Part shown: one piece after another, positions 1 to 8,813 of the stretch
Layout of the letters: every line of letters begins with the position of its first letter
Position numbering within the stretch: position 1 is the first letter of the stretch
Source of the DNA: Enterovibrio sp045679545
GTDB taxonomy: Bacteria; Pseudomonadota; Gammaproteobacteria; Enterobacterales; Vibrionaceae
NCBI RefSeq assembly: GCF_045679545.1
Contig: NZ_CP166195.1
Location: 496,001 to 560,000, forward strand
Length of the DNA stretch: 64,000 nucleotides
Direction of reading: 5' to 3'
The notes under the pieces: generated by a model
What the model was told of the DNA's origin: nothing
The model's database searches: none
What the model saw: the letters and a program-made list of their open reading frames with translations, nothing else
Made by a program: the position numbers and the translations under genes

Positions 1-293
1 GGCACGGAATTGATGTAGAAACCAGCGAGCGCAATGCCAACCAATGCGCCCGGTAACATGCGTTTTATGACACTGTAATCCGCATTTTTGTAGTGGTATC
101 GCACCGCAAAAAAATCCATGACCAATAAGATCGGCAGCAAGATAGCGGCTGCCTGCGTCGGAGCAACCGCAAAGGCCATCAAAGGCACAGCAATGATCCC
201 CAATGCACCGCCCAGCCCACCTTTGCCAATGCCATAGATCAGCACCGCTGGCGCGGCTAACAGATAGAAGTAAGGGTCGGTGATCACAGGCAA
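1..293 (-). CDS. TauE/SafE (TSUP) family permease, N-terminal part
   Basis: The gene is cut by the left window edge, so only about 97 N-terminal residues are visible. The reverse-strand reading frame from the TTG at 293 gives a very hydrophobic start (TDPYFYLLAAPAVLIYGIGK) with the glycine-rich GKGGLGGALGIIAVPLMA segment typical of the sulfite exporter TauE/SafE family, an inner-membrane transporter family for sulfur-containing or other small anions. The start is uncertain: a stop codon lies about 40 bases upstream, there is no ATG in frame, and TTG at 293 or GTG at 287 are the candidates. It follows the sox operon on the same strand but lies beyond that operon's terminator, so it probably has its own promoter. 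The substrate cannot be told from the sequence. Confidence 0.7.
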   Translation of the reverse strand, partial: MPVITDPYFYLLAAPAVLIYGIGKGGLGGALGIIAVPLMAFAVAPTQAAAILLPILLVMDFFAVRYHYKNADYSVIKRMLPGALVGIALAGFYINSV

Positions 294-385
294 CAGTGCA
301 TTCTCTTGTATTGGCTTTGTTTGATCATAGCCAGTTCACTACGTTCGTTGGCAGGAATGTCGTTCCTCATTTGATATAGCCAGCC

Positions 386-412
386 ATAAAAAGCCCGCGC
401 TGATGGCGGGCT
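386..412 (-). terminator. Rho-independent terminator of the sox operon
   Basis: On the minus strand AGCCCGC and GCGGGCT pair around a 7-base loop and are followed by a run of five U. It lies 45 bases past the soxA-soxG stop codon. Confidence 0.75.
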
Positions 413-456
413 GATTTTGATTGAGAAATGACAACGAAGAAAGTTTGTTCATTAAC

Positions 457-3400
457 TTAGCAATCGAGCGCGATGCCATATTCTTCGCCTGCATCTTGAA
501 GCCACAATGCCACGTAATCCGCAAAGCTTCGCCTTACGATAAGGTTATAGCTGTTCTCATTTCGGTGTCTTATGAACACCTGCGCTTTGGCGAACGTCGT
601 TCCCACACACTTCCCAATCGGGAAATGACGCGGGTCAACGTCATAGGGCATGGATTTTTTCAGCACATCGATAGCATGCGATCCCGTCAGCGTAAGCAAG
701 GTTTGTCCGCCAGATACATCGACGACCTGAAAATGCCCGCTCAATACAGCACGTAACGACGATTCGGTTTGTTGTGCGGTTTGTTTGAAACTCAACAACA
801 ACCATTCATCGGGCGATAGCCACCACACTTCATGGTTATCTGATACGGATGATGTACACGCCGATGTCGGCAGCGAGAGCCCAAGTACTTGTTCAACATT
901 CGCCGCGAATTCTGCTGTGGGTTCACCACGAAGGATCAACTGACTCACCCCGTCGTATTCATGAAGATGAACACCCGGTGCGGTGGGATGGGTTTTGCCC
1001 AAATGATTCAGCGGCAAAGCATTTTTCACCACAAAGCTCTCTGACAATGGCGACACATCTGCGTCTTTGACTGTTAGCGGCTTTTCATTTTTGATGTCGT
1101 AAAACACCGAGCTACAAATCTGCGCTTCCAACACCGTGCCATCCGCTAAGGGGAAATGCACATGATCCCCCATACGATTTAGGCCATTTTTGATCAGCGC
1201 CAGCGCGATAGAGCCGCCCAAAACCTCACTGTAATAGGAAGACGTTACATGCCCAACCATGGTCATCGGAATGGGCTGATTTGGGTTATCAACCGCTTGC
1301 GCCCCTTCTGGGATAACTTTGCTAGGTTCGGTACACTTCAACCCCACCAGCTGTTTTCTGTCGGTTCGCGATGTGTCTTCTCGCGCCCATGAACGACGAC
1401 CAATAAAGCTGTAGGTTTTCTGCTTTCCGGTAATCCAGCCCATATTAAGATCTTGCGGTGTGACGGAACCATCGCTGTCTTGCCCGACGATAATAAAGCC
1501 TTTTTCAGCGCGCAGAATGTGCATGGTTTCCGTGCCATAAGGGGTAATGTCATACGGCTCACCCGCTTTCATTACTTGCTCCCAGACGTACATACCCGCA
1601 TTGGCATTCACATTGATTTCAAACGACAGTTCACCCGTGAAACTGATTCGGAATACACGCGCTTCCACCCCAGCGACCTTCATCGGTTTCCAGCTCATAA
1701 AGGGCATGGTTTCTTCGGAGATATCTTCATCGCCCACTAACTGCTTAAGCACATTGCGGCAGTTCGGGCCTGAGATGGTCATGGTGGCCCAATGATCGGT
1801 CACGCTAGTGAAATACACCTCCAACTCAGGCCATTCGGTTTGGTGCCACATTTCCAACCAGCGCAATACGCCTGCTGCGCCGCCCGAGGTGGTTGTCATT
1901 AAGAAGTGATCGTCGCTAATACAAGAAGTGACACCATCATCAAACACCATGCCATCTTCATGGCACATCAGGCCATAGCGGCAACGTCCTGGGGCCAGCT
2001 TGTCCCAGCCGTTGGTGTAAATGCGATTGAGAAACTCGCGAACGTCTTTGCCTTGAATATCAATTTTACCCAAGGTGGACGCGTCTAAAATCCCGACACT
2101 TTCACGAGTCGCACGGCACTCTCTTCCCAGTGCCTGCGCCATGGTTTCATCCCCTTTCGGGTAATACCAAGGGCGCTTCCACTGTCCGACATTTTCAAAT
2201 TTCGCGCCCTTCTCAACATGCCATGCATGCATGGCGGTGTAACGCACAGGATCAAACATGGCTCCGACATCACGTCCCGCCAAGGCACCGAAGGTGACAG
2301 GGGTATACATAGGGCGGAAAATTGTCGTGCCCGTTTCAGGTATGGTTTTACCCATGGCATTGGCGGCGATAGCCATGCCATTGATGTTGCCTGTTTTACC
2401 TTGATCCGTCCCAAAGCCCATCGCAGTGTAACGTTTGATGTGTTCAATCGACTCATAGCCTTCACGCACAGCAAGCTCAATGCCTGCCGCGGTCACGTCA
2501 TTTTGAAAATCTACAAACTGTTTTGGCGCGCGGCTGACCGGCAAACGGTGCGGCGCCAGATAAAGTGCCATGCCCAAATCTGTTGCCACTACGCCCACCA
2601 ATGGCATGATTGGCGTTTCGAGTGAAACATTCAGTGCTTCAGCCACTCGTAGCGCGGCCTCGGCACCATCTTTCATCACGTCTGCCAGTGCACTTTGGCC
2701 GACCACAGCGCCGGCATAGTCCATGCCCTTGACACTGTTTGAAGGCACAAAGGCGGCAATATCTTCATTCCACACAGGGCGTCCACCCGTGTGACAGCTC
2801 AAGTGTAACGCCGGACTCCAGCCTCCACTGCTTGCCACCACATCACAGGCAATCACTTGCGTGGTTCCCGTAACACTGCTGCCTGTTTTATCGATAGGCA
2901 CAACTTCAGCGCCCGTCACTTCATGTCCGCCTTTCAGGTTCATCACGGCATGGCCTTGGAGCACAGTGATCCCCAATGCTTTGGCTTGTTGAACACGTTC
3001 ACCGTCAGAAAATGGTCGCGTATCGACAATGGCGGCGACGGTTCGACCGCTTTCATGCCAATCTATCGCCGTGTCATAGGCTTCATCATTGGTGGTCATC
3101 AAAACCAGGGTGTCGCCCGGTGCCACGCCATAACGGCGCAGGTAAATTGACACCGCGGACGCCAACATGCTGCCGGGTAAATCGTTATTGCCGAAGACCA
3201 ACGGGCGTTCAATCGCACCCGTCGCCAATAACACACGTTCAGCGCGAATATGATGAAGGCGTTGTCGAACGCCATGCACTACCTCGCCAAGGTGATCCGT
3301 TCTCCGCTCGACCACCCCAACGAAGTTATGGTCGTAGTAACCAAATGCGGTGCTGCGATGCAGTAAGGTGCAATCAGGATCTTTTGTCAGTTTGGCAAGG

Positions 3401-4083
3401 GTATCAGCAACCCACTGGTCCGCAGGTTTGCCATCGATTTGCTCACGGCAATGCAACAGACTGCCGCCCATTTCGGCTTGCTCATCGACCAATATGACGC
3501 GAAGCCCTTGCCCGATCAGTGCGCTCGCCGCCATTAAGCCCGCTGCGCCCGCGCCGACAATCAACACCTCACAGTGATGATGCATTTTGTCGTATTTGTC
3601 AGGGTCGCAAGCACCGGGAACTTCGCCTAGCCCTGCCGCATTCCGAATATGTTTTTCATACGTCGGCCACAGCGACTCGGGATACATGAAGGTTTTATAG
3701 TAAAAGCCTGCGGGCATCATGGCGCCACCAATTTTACCCACCATCCCCATCACGTCTTTTTCAAGGCTTGGCCAAGCGTTTACCACACGGGCATTCAAGC
3801 CGTCATACAATTCTGTCTGTGTTGCCCTTTGGTTAGGCAAAGCAGTCGATGGCAACGAACCCAACTGTAAGATCGCGTTCGGCTCTTCCGCCCCAGCACC
3901 AACAATGCCGCGAGGGCGGTGATATTTGAAACTGCGCCCCACCACTTTGACGCCATTGGCGATCAACGCCGACGCCAAGGTGTCACCTTTGTGCCCTTGA
4001 TAGACGGTTCCATTAAAGGTGAACGTCAGCGACGAATTACGGTCAACCCTTCCGCCTTCAGGCAAGCGATTAATCTGACTCAT
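457..4083 (-). CDS. soxA: Sarcosine oxidase alpha subunit fused to gamma subunit
   Basis: Heterotetrameric sarcosine oxidase converts sarcosine to glycine, passing the methyl group to tetrahydrofolate or releasing formaldehyde, with production of H2O2. The 1208-residue product is about 200 longer than a usual alpha subunit. Residues 1-1005 match SoxA: an N-terminal ferredoxin-like part with the conserved RSFKYHRPRGI segment near 50-60, a dinucleotide-binding GAGAAG at 177-182, and a C-terminal GcvT-like folate-binding half from about 620. From about residue 1014 to the end the sequence matches the separate gamma subunit SoxG: VVDVSGGQTLLTLTG, then DVDPRHFPIGKC and a final RRSFADYVALWLQDAG. 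No stop or frameshift separates the two, so this looks like a real alpha-gamma fusion. The start overlaps the end of soxD by four bases (ATGA), implying coupled translation. No separate soxG is visible in the window. Confidence 0.93.
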   Translation of the reverse strand: MSQINRLPEGGRVDRNSSLTFTFNGTVYQGHKGDTLASALIANGVKVVGRSFKYHRPRGIVGAGAEEPNAILQLGSLPSTALPNQRATQTELYDGLNARVVNAWPSLEKDVMGMVGKIGGAMMPAGFYYKTFMYPESLWPTYEKHIRNAAGLGEVPGACDPDKYDKMHHHCEVLIVGAGAAGLMAASALIGQGLRVILVDEQAEMGGSLLHCREQIDGKPADQWVADTLAKLTKDPDCTLLHRSTAFGYYDHNFVGVVERRTDHLGEVVHGVRQRLHHIRAERVLLATGAIERPLVFGNNDLPGSMLASAVSIYLRRYGVAPGDTLVLMTTNDEAYDTAIDWHESGRTVAAIVDTRPFSDGERVQQAKALGITVLQGHAVMNLKGGHEVTGAEVVPIDKTGSSVTGTTQVIACDVVASSGGWSPALHLSCHTGGRPVWNEDIAAFVPSNSVKGMDYAGAVVGQSALADVMKDGAEAALRVAEALNVSLETPIMPLVGVVATDLGMALYLAPHRLPVSRAPKQFVDFQNDVTAAGIELAVREGYESIEHIKRYTAMGFGTDQGKTGNINGMAIAANAMGKTIPETGTTIFRPMYTPVTFGALAGRDVGAMFDPVRYTAMHAWHVEKGAKFENVGQWKRPWYYPKGDETMAQALGRECRATRESVGILDASTLGKIDIQGKDVREFLNRIYTNGWDKLAPGRCRYGLMCHEDGMVFDDGVTSCISDDHFLMTTTSGGAAGVLRWLEMWHQTEWPELEVYFTSVTDHWATMTISGPNCRNVLKQLVGDEDISEETMPFMSWKPMKVAGVEARVFRISFTGELSFEINVNANAGMYVWEQVMKAGEPYDITPYGTETMHILRAEKGFIIVGQDSDGSVTPQDLNMGWITGKQKTYSFIGRRSWAREDTSRTDRKQLVGLKCTEPSKVIPEGAQAVDNPNQPIPMTMVGHVTSSYYSEVLGGSIALALIKNGLNRMGDHVHFPLADGTVLEAQICSSVFYDIKNEKPLTVKDADVSPLSESFVVKNALPLNHLGKTHPTAPGVHLHEYDGVSQLILRGEPTAEFAANVEQVLGLSLPTSACTSSVSDNHEVWWLSPDEWLLLSFKQTAQQTESSLRAVLSGHFQVVDVSGGQTLLTLTGSHAIDVLKKSMPYDVDPRHFPIGKCVGTTFAKAQVFIRHRNENSYNLIVRRSFADYVALWLQDAGEEYGIALDC

Positions 4084-4376
4084 GCCCCCGCCTCCCCGTT
4101 TGCACTCGGTGCAGATTCGCCCGCTTTGTACACCGCCTCAATGTCATAGGTGACGGTGTTGCGCTGCACGTTGAAAAATTTGCGACAGCCTGCCGCGTGA
4201 AACCACATTTCACGGTGACTGCCTTTGATGTTCTTGCGGTGAAACAGATAATGCCCCCATTCTTTATCGCTCAGGGCATCGGGGTCTTGCGGGCGAACGA
4301 TGTGCGCCTCACCGCCGTAGGTAAATTCGTCTTCTTCTCTGTGTTCTTCACAGTAAGGGCAGTAAATACGTAGCAT
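4080..4376 (-). CDS. soxD: Sarcosine oxidase delta subunit
   Basis: Small zinc-containing subunit of heterotetrameric sarcosine oxidase, 98 residues, the usual size. The zinc ligands of the family are present: Cys6 and Cys9 in CPYC, then His60 and Cys64 in FHAAGC, followed by RKFFNVQRNT. It overlaps the following soxA by four bases and follows soxB by 29 bases, so soxB-soxD-soxA form one operon on the minus strand. The last 15 residues are poorly conserved, which is normal for the family. Confidence 0.95.
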   Translation of the reverse strand: MLRIYCPYCEEHREEDEFTYGGEAHIVRPQDPDALSDKEWGHYLFHRKNIKGSHREMWFHAAGCRKFFNVQRNTVTYDIEAVYKAGESAPSANGEAGA

Positions 4377-4405
4377 GTCAGTTCCTTTTCCATCACTGCG
4401 TGTAG

Positions 4406-5656
4406 TTAGTGCGCAACACCCGCTGCACCGTGCTCATCAATCAAATAACCCGACACAAAACGGTCAATATTGAACGGGGCTGCTAGGGGGTGAGGGTTGT
4501 CATTAACAAGGGTATGGGCGAACACATGACCGGAACCAGGTGTGGCTTTGAAGCCGCCCGTTCCCCAACCGCAGTTAAAATACAGCCCTTGGATGTCTGT
4601 TTTGCTGATGATCGGGCATGCGTCGGGACAGGTGTCGACAATGCCGCCCCAATGGCGGTTCATTCTCACACGACTCAAGAAAGGGAACATTTCGATAATG
4701 GCGGCAATGGTGTGCTCAATCACAGGGAACGAGCCGCGCTGACCAAAGCCATTGTAAGCGTCAATACCTGCACCAATCACCAAATCGCCTTTGTCAGATT
4801 GGCTGATATAACCATGCACTTGATTGGACATAATCACGGTATCAATACACGGTTTAAGTGGCTCAGATACCATGGCCTGCAAAGGATGCGATTCAATCGG
4901 CAAGGTCATCCCGGCCATGCGTGCCAGTTCGCCGGAGTTCCCCGCCACGACACAGCCCACTTTTTCAGCGCCGATAAACCCTTTTGAGGTTTCTACGCCT
5001 TTGATTTTACCGTCTTCAATACGCAAACCCGTCACCTCGGTTTGCTGAATCAAATCCACCCCTAATTGATCTGCTGCACGCGCAAAACCCCAAGCCACCG
5101 CATCATGCCTTGCCACGCCGCCTCGCGGTTGCCAACTTGCACCCATGATGGGATAACGGGTATTTTCGGAGCAATCGAGCAACGGCACTAAGTCTTGAAC
5201 CGCTTGCGTATTCAGCACTTCGCAATCAATCCCATTTAAGCGATTGGCACTCACACGACGCTCAATATCTCGCATGTCTTGCAAAGTATGGCCAAGGTTA
5301 AGCACGCCGCGTTGGCTGAACATCAAATTGAAATTCAATTCTTGCGACAACCCTTCCCAAAGTTTGAGGGAATGCTCATAAAGCTGCGCCGCTTCATCCC
5401 ACAAATAATTCGAGCGAACAATGGTGGTGTTTCGCGCAGTATTGCCGCCACCTAGCCAGCCTTTTTCGATCACGGCCACGTTCTTCACGCCACACTCTTT
5501 CGCAAGGTAATACGCGGTTGCTAAGCCATGTCCACCACCACCAACGATAATGACATCGTAATAAGGTTTAGGTGTGGGGTTGCGCCAAACACGCTGCCAG
5601 TTTTCATGGAAGGTAAGTGCATGTTTAAACAATCCGAATCCTGAGTAGTCTGTCAT
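4406..5656 (-). CDS. soxB: Sarcosine oxidase beta subunit
   Basis: Catalytic flavin subunit of heterotetrameric sarcosine oxidase. It has the N-terminal FAD-binding VIIVGGGGHGLATAYYLAK, the segment RGGVARHDAVAWG whose histidine (residue 184 here) corresponds to the residue that carries covalent FMN in characterised enzymes, and the family C-terminus DEHGAAGVAH. I chose the ATG at 5656: it has AGGA seven bases upstream and gives the family-typical beginning MTDYSGFGLFKHAL. A TTG at 5686 would add ten residues and has a GGGGG upstream, but homologs I recall begin at the later position. First gene of the soxBDA(G) operon and divergent from fdhD. Confidence 0.95.
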   Translation of the reverse strand: MTDYSGFGLFKHALTFHENWQRVWRNPTPKPYYDVIIVGGGGHGLATAYYLAKECGVKNVAVIEKGWLGGGNTARNTTIVRSNYLWDEAAQLYEHSLKLWEGLSQELNFNLMFSQRGVLNLGHTLQDMRDIERRVSANRLNGIDCEVLNTQAVQDLVPLLDCSENTRYPIMGASWQPRGGVARHDAVAWGFARAADQLGVDLIQQTEVTGLRIEDGKIKGVETSKGFIGAEKVGCVVAGNSGELARMAGMTLPIESHPLQAMVSEPLKPCIDTVIMSNQVHGYISQSDKGDLVIGAGIDAYNGFGQRGSFPVIEHTIAAIIEMFPFLSRVRMNRHWGGIVDTCPDACPIISKTDIQGLYFNCGWGTGGFKATPGSGHVFAHTLVNDNPHPLAAPFNIDRFVSGYLIDEHGAAGVAH

Positions 5657-5986
5657 TCCCTTGTCCTGAGTCGCGGATGAATCCAATCCCCCTGATGAAA
5701 ACGGAGGCGGGTTGCACCAAAAGTGTAGTCATTTCATCGCTGTCGGGCGGGAAACCGCCACGCTATCTCATTCATGGTAAAGACGCTCAGCAAGGGCAGA
5801 GTGCGAAATTGCGCCTGCAGGCAATGCGTTTGCGACAAGGCGTAAATCACTTTTTCGCAAACTACGTGAGTACACTTCTCGGGTTAGCACTATGCTATGT
5901 TGTAAAGGCCATCTAGTTGGTCGCTCCAATCCCGCTGTCGCGGACCGATATTGAATCAAGTACGCGCACACAACCATGAGTCAACA
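5657..5986. other. Divergent intergenic region between soxB and fdhD
   Basis: About 330 bases without a convincing gene. It must hold the promoters of both the sox operon and fdhD. The most notable element is a perfect 8-base inverted repeat, annotated separately. I could not assign -35/-10 boxes with confidence. Confidence 0.6.
5828..5862. promoter_or_regulatory. Inverted repeat between soxB and fdhD, possible operator
   Basis: GTTTGCGA at 5828-5835 is matched by its exact reverse complement TCGCAAAC at 5855-5862, separated by 19 bases. Placed mid-way between two divergent genes, it could bind a dimeric regulator. The identity of any regulator is unknown; pseudomonads use AraC-type activators for sox genes, but no such gene is adjacent here. 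Confidence 0.35.
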
Positions 5987-6823
5987 ATGACAAAACCCAA
6001 AACCAGCCCTGCTGCTTCAATGGTGCAAGGCGATCAGACACTCCCCCCTCATTCTCTTCATCACTACATGGATGATGAGAACGACGTAACATGCTTTTCT
6101 ACCTTGCCAACAGAAACGCCTGTCGCGATCAGCTATAACGGTGTGAGCCACGCTGTGATGATGGTGACCCCGCAAGACATCGAAGATTTTATTTATGGGT
6201 TTTCCTACAGTGAACGCATTATTCGTGACAGTAGCGAGATCCACGAGATCACGGTGGAAACAGAAAAAGATGCCTTGCTCGCGCAGGTCACCTTAGCGAA
6301 TCGGGCCCACGCGCGAATGTCGCTCACTAAGCGTCACCTAGCGGGAAGAACAGGGTGTGGCATCTGTGGTGCGGAATCGTTGGAACATGCCATACCCAAC
6401 TTGGATGCGCTGAGTCATGCAGAGCCTTTGCACAATGACAAGATCCTTAAGCTGCGCGACACATTGCGCCAATGGCAGTCGCTCGGCCATATCAGCGGGG
6501 CGATACATGCTGCTTTGCTGGTTAGTGCGGAGGGGGATATTTTGCTTTGTCGCGAAGACATAGGACGTCATAACGCACTTGATAAAGTGCTAGGGGCGGC
6601 ATTACGCGGCAAAGTACTAAACGCGTCTCATACACTTCTCGTCACAAGTCGATGCAGCGTCGAGTTGGTGCAAAAAGCCGTATTGGCGGGCGTTGGTACA
6701 TTGATTACGCTAGGCACACCTACCTCACTGGCTGTGAATACTGCCATCCAAACCAACCTCAACTTAATACACCTTCCCCGAAAAGACGCCCCTCGCTTCT
6801 ACAATCGTGCAGGTAACCGATAG
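5987..6823 (+). CDS. fdhD: Formate dehydrogenase accessory sulfurtransferase FdhD
   Basis: FdhD moves sulfur from the cysteine desulfurase IscS to the molybdenum cofactor of formate dehydrogenases in the cytoplasm. Recognised from the cysteine loop GRTGCGICGAESLEHA with its CxxC, then CREDIGRHNALDKVLG and the C-terminal GTPTSLAVNTA. The ATG at 5987 gives 278 residues; a TTG at 5951 would add 12. Neither has a strong ribosome binding site. It is divergent from the sarcosine oxidase operon. Because sarcosine oxidation yields formaldehyde or methylene-tetrahydrofolate, both of which can end as formate, the pairing makes metabolic sense. No formate dehydrogenase structural gene is visible in the window. 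Confidence 0.92.
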   Translation: MTKPKTSPAASMVQGDQTLPPHSLHHYMDDENDVTCFSTLPTETPVAISYNGVSHAVMMVTPQDIEDFIYGFSYSERIIRDSSEIHEITVETEKDALLAQVTLANRAHARMSLTKRHLAGRTGCGICGAESLEHAIPNLDALSHAEPLHNDKILKLRDTLRQWQSLGHISGAIHAALLVSAEGDILLCREDIGRHNALDKVLGAALRGKVLNASHTLLVTSRCSVELVQKAVLAGVGTLITLGTPTSLAVNTAIQTNLNLIHLPRKDAPRFYNRAGNR

Positions 6824-6957
6824 GCATTGATGGACGTCAATTGTAACAAAGTGCAAATTAATATTAATCAGATCGCATAATAGTGAGCTGTCACCCAATT
6901 GTGTCCAATAAAAAATTATCCTCTGAAGCTAACGTTTAACGAAGGCTTTGCTTCACC

Positions 6958-7245
6958 ATGGATCAGGATCATCAATTCCTCAACTGGAAACAAACACGTC
7001 GTAATGGCATGTTGAATTACGTTTCAAAAAGGCTTCTCATTTGTAGCATTGCATTAATAAGCGGACGATTTATCGCTCTATATTTATTCGAAGATCCCGC
7101 TGTCATCGAAGATTTTTTTCAACACTTTCCACTTTATTTGCTGATGGTTGTTACCGCCTGTTTCATCGTGTGCATTTTGGAATGGCATATCAAAGAAATG
7201 ATGTTTAGGCGAAAATTAGCAAGACACAATTTAGAGCAGTCATAA
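6958..7245 (+). CDS. Small membrane protein of unknown function
   Basis: A 95-residue protein I do not recognise. Residues 27-45 (LLICSIALISGRFIALYLF) and 58-74 (FPLYLLMVVTACFIVCI) look like two membrane helices with a short acidic stretch between them, and the C-terminus is basic (MMFRRKLARHN). This suggests an inner-membrane protein with both ends in the cytoplasm. A GAAGG lies about 12 bases before the ATG, somewhat far for a ribosome binding site. It stands alone between fdhD and an acetyltransferase gene. The 210 bases that follow show no gene. Confidence 0.55.
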   Translation: MDQDHQFLNWKQTRRNGMLNYVSKRLLICSIALISGRFIALYLFEDPAVIEDFFQHFPLYLLMVVTACFIVCILEWHIKEMMFRRKLARHNLEQS

Positions 7246-7466
7246 ATACATTTCGCCAGATCAAATCTGCTGACCCATTTGTGATAATCCCACGCACCTG
7301 CTTGTATAAAACGCCAAAAATGTGGGCAATGCGTGATGTTGATGCCATTGTTTTTTTCGATACTCTGGCAACCTAGCAAGGCTGTAAGGCTGTGATTCAG
7401 ACCAATCAACCCATTAGAAAAACAGGAACTGGATATTAAACATGAATCCATCAAGTGGTGTGTAAC

Positions 7467-7949
7467 ATGCTAAGTACCCTTAAAAGCCCATTAGCCAGCA
7501 GAGTAACATTCGCGGAAGTGGCGCCAAGTGTCGTCCCCCCATCATTGCTTTTGGAAGCCGATCCATCAGCAGCAAGCATTGCGTCTTATTTATTAGATTC
7601 TTGGTGTTTTGCTGGGTTTCAAAATAAGCAAGTCGTTGCTGCTTGCGTAGTCAAAAAAACTGATACTTATCTTGCTGAATTATTCAATATTGCCGTCTCA
7701 CCAGAATGTCGCGGCAATGGGTGTGGGACAGATCTTCTGAAGCACGTTATTCAGTTCGCACGAAACAAGAAAATGAAACGATTAGAATTAGGAACAGGGA
7801 CATTTGGTTATCAACTTGCCTTTTATCAACGGATGGGATTTCGTGTATCAGGCGTGATAAAAGATCATTTTTTAAATAATTATGACGAGCCAATTTGGGA
7901 AAAAGGGGTACAACATAAAGACATGTTAAGGCTGCATTTGGATTTATGA
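7467..7949 (+). CDS. GNAT-family N-acetyltransferase
   Basis: A roughly 160-residue single-domain acetyltransferase using acetyl-CoA. The core GNAT pattern is clear: the beta strand TYLAELFNIAVSPECRG, the acetyl-CoA pyrophosphate loop CRGNGCGTDLLKHVIQFA (R/Q-x-x-G-x-G/A form), then LELGTGTFGYQLAFYQRMGF, the late alpha/beta portion with the tyrosine often acting as general acid. The ATG at 7467 was chosen; a GTG at 7455 is an alternative with no better ribosome binding site. The substrate cannot be predicted. Monocistronic, with a hairpin after the stop. Confidence 0.82.
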   Translation: MLSTLKSPLASRVTFAEVAPSVVPPSLLLEADPSAASIASYLLDSWCFAGFQNKQVVAACVVKKTDTYLAELFNIAVSPECRGNGCGTDLLKHVIQFARNKKMKRLELGTGTFGYQLAFYQRMGFRVSGVIKDHFLNNYDEPIWEKGVQHKDMLRLHLDL

Positions 7950-7971
7950 CGAATATATCCGTGCATCATAT

Positions 7972-8002
7972 ATACCCAAGCAACCTAAAGATGCTTGGGT
8001 AT
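7972..8002. terminator. Hairpin between convergent genes, probable bidirectional terminator
   Basis: ATACCCAAGC and its exact reverse complement GCTTGGGTAT enclose an 11-base loop between two convergent genes. Sequences of this kind recur in intergenic regions of Vibrionaceae genomes, so it may also be a member of a dispersed repeat family. No long T run follows on either strand, so termination activity is inferred from position. Confidence 0.55.
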
Positions 8003-8012
8003 GTATGCAAGA

Positions 8013-8807
8013 TCACTGGCGCGTCTGTTTTATCAACATTTTGAGATCCCGAATCTCCTCTCGAAGCAACTGCACTTCAGCTTGAAGCTCCGCTCTTTCC
8101 TGTGACTCTTTGTCTAACGACCTCTGCTCGCGCTCATCAGATTCCGCATTCTTAGGCTCCACGATCAACCAAGAAGCAAACACAGCAGTGAAACTACCAA
8201 ACATGCCTACCCCCATGGTTATCAGTAGAATGGCCACAATACGACCTTCCAACGTGACGGGATAAAAGTCGCCATAGCCCACCGTGGTGATCGTGATGAA
8301 AGTCCACCAAAATGCATCGGCAGCAGTCTGGATATTGGCACCAGGAATACCACGCTCAAGATAAAGTACGTAGATGGAACCGAACACCATCATGATAAGT
8401 GAAGAAGCGATCAGAAAGTGTAGCGAGGAAGAGGCCTTGTTTTCGCTAATGGCATGGGTGAGCATCGAAATGGATTTTATGGCACGTATTAACCGCACGA
8501 CACGCAGAATACGTGCAAACTGATTCACGTCCATTAAGGGAATGCACGAAATCAAATCTAACCATCCCCATTTCATGTATTCCAGCTTAGATTTGGCGGC
8601 GCGAAACTGCTGTACAAAATCGATAAAGAATACGCCGCAGATCAGCGTATCCACATAAAGCAGGATCTCTCTCGTTTCATCCGATAACGGAAACAGCACT
8701 TCCACCATCAAGGAGAGCACCACAAAGACAGAGAGTACCAACACGGCTATTTGAAATGGGCTGACCGTTTCTGGTAACGCCTTATCCAACTTGTCCAACG
8801 TTCGCAT
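8013..8807 (-). CDS. Voltage-gated-type potassium channel
   Basis: Inner-membrane ion channel of 264 residues. It has several hydrophobic helices, an S4-like stretch with regularly spaced arginines (RILRVVRLIRAIKS) and the pore loop TITTVGYGDFYPVT carrying the potassium selectivity filter TVGYGD. The last 50 residues are charged and heptad-like (RAELQAEVQLLREEIRDLK), a probable coiled coil for tetramer assembly in place of a RCK domain. It begins six bases after the stop of the upstream LtrA-family gene, so the two are likely cotranscribed. Gating properties cannot be judged from sequence. Confidence 0.9.
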   Translation of the reverse strand: MRTLDKLDKALPETVSPFQIAVLVLSVFVVLSLMVEVLFPLSDETREILLYVDTLICGVFFIDFVQQFRAAKSKLEYMKWGWLDLISCIPLMDVNQFARILRVVRLIRAIKSISMLTHAISENKASSSLHFLIASSLIMMVFGSIYVLYLERGIPGANIQTAADAFWWTFITITTVGYGDFYPVTLEGRIVAILLITMGVGMFGSFTAVFASWLIVEPKNAESDEREQRSLDKESQERAELQAEVQLLREEIRDLKMLIKQTRQ

Positions 8808-8813
8808 TGACTA

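Noticed and set aside
339..756. Two short open frames at 339-524 and 421-756
   Set aside because: They overlap the sox terminator and the coding end of soxA-soxG on the opposite or shifted frame; no ribosome binding site and no recognisable product.
849..4149. Many open frames of 60-173 codons within the soxA region, mostly on the opposite strand
   Set aside because: They are out-of-frame readings of a long conserved gene with strong codon bias; the protein sequences are compositionally odd.
7441..7470. Tiny frame encoding MNPSSGV ahead of the GNAT gene, as a possible leader peptide
   Set aside because: It is seven codons, shows no attenuator structure and no regulatory codon run; chance is the simpler explanation.
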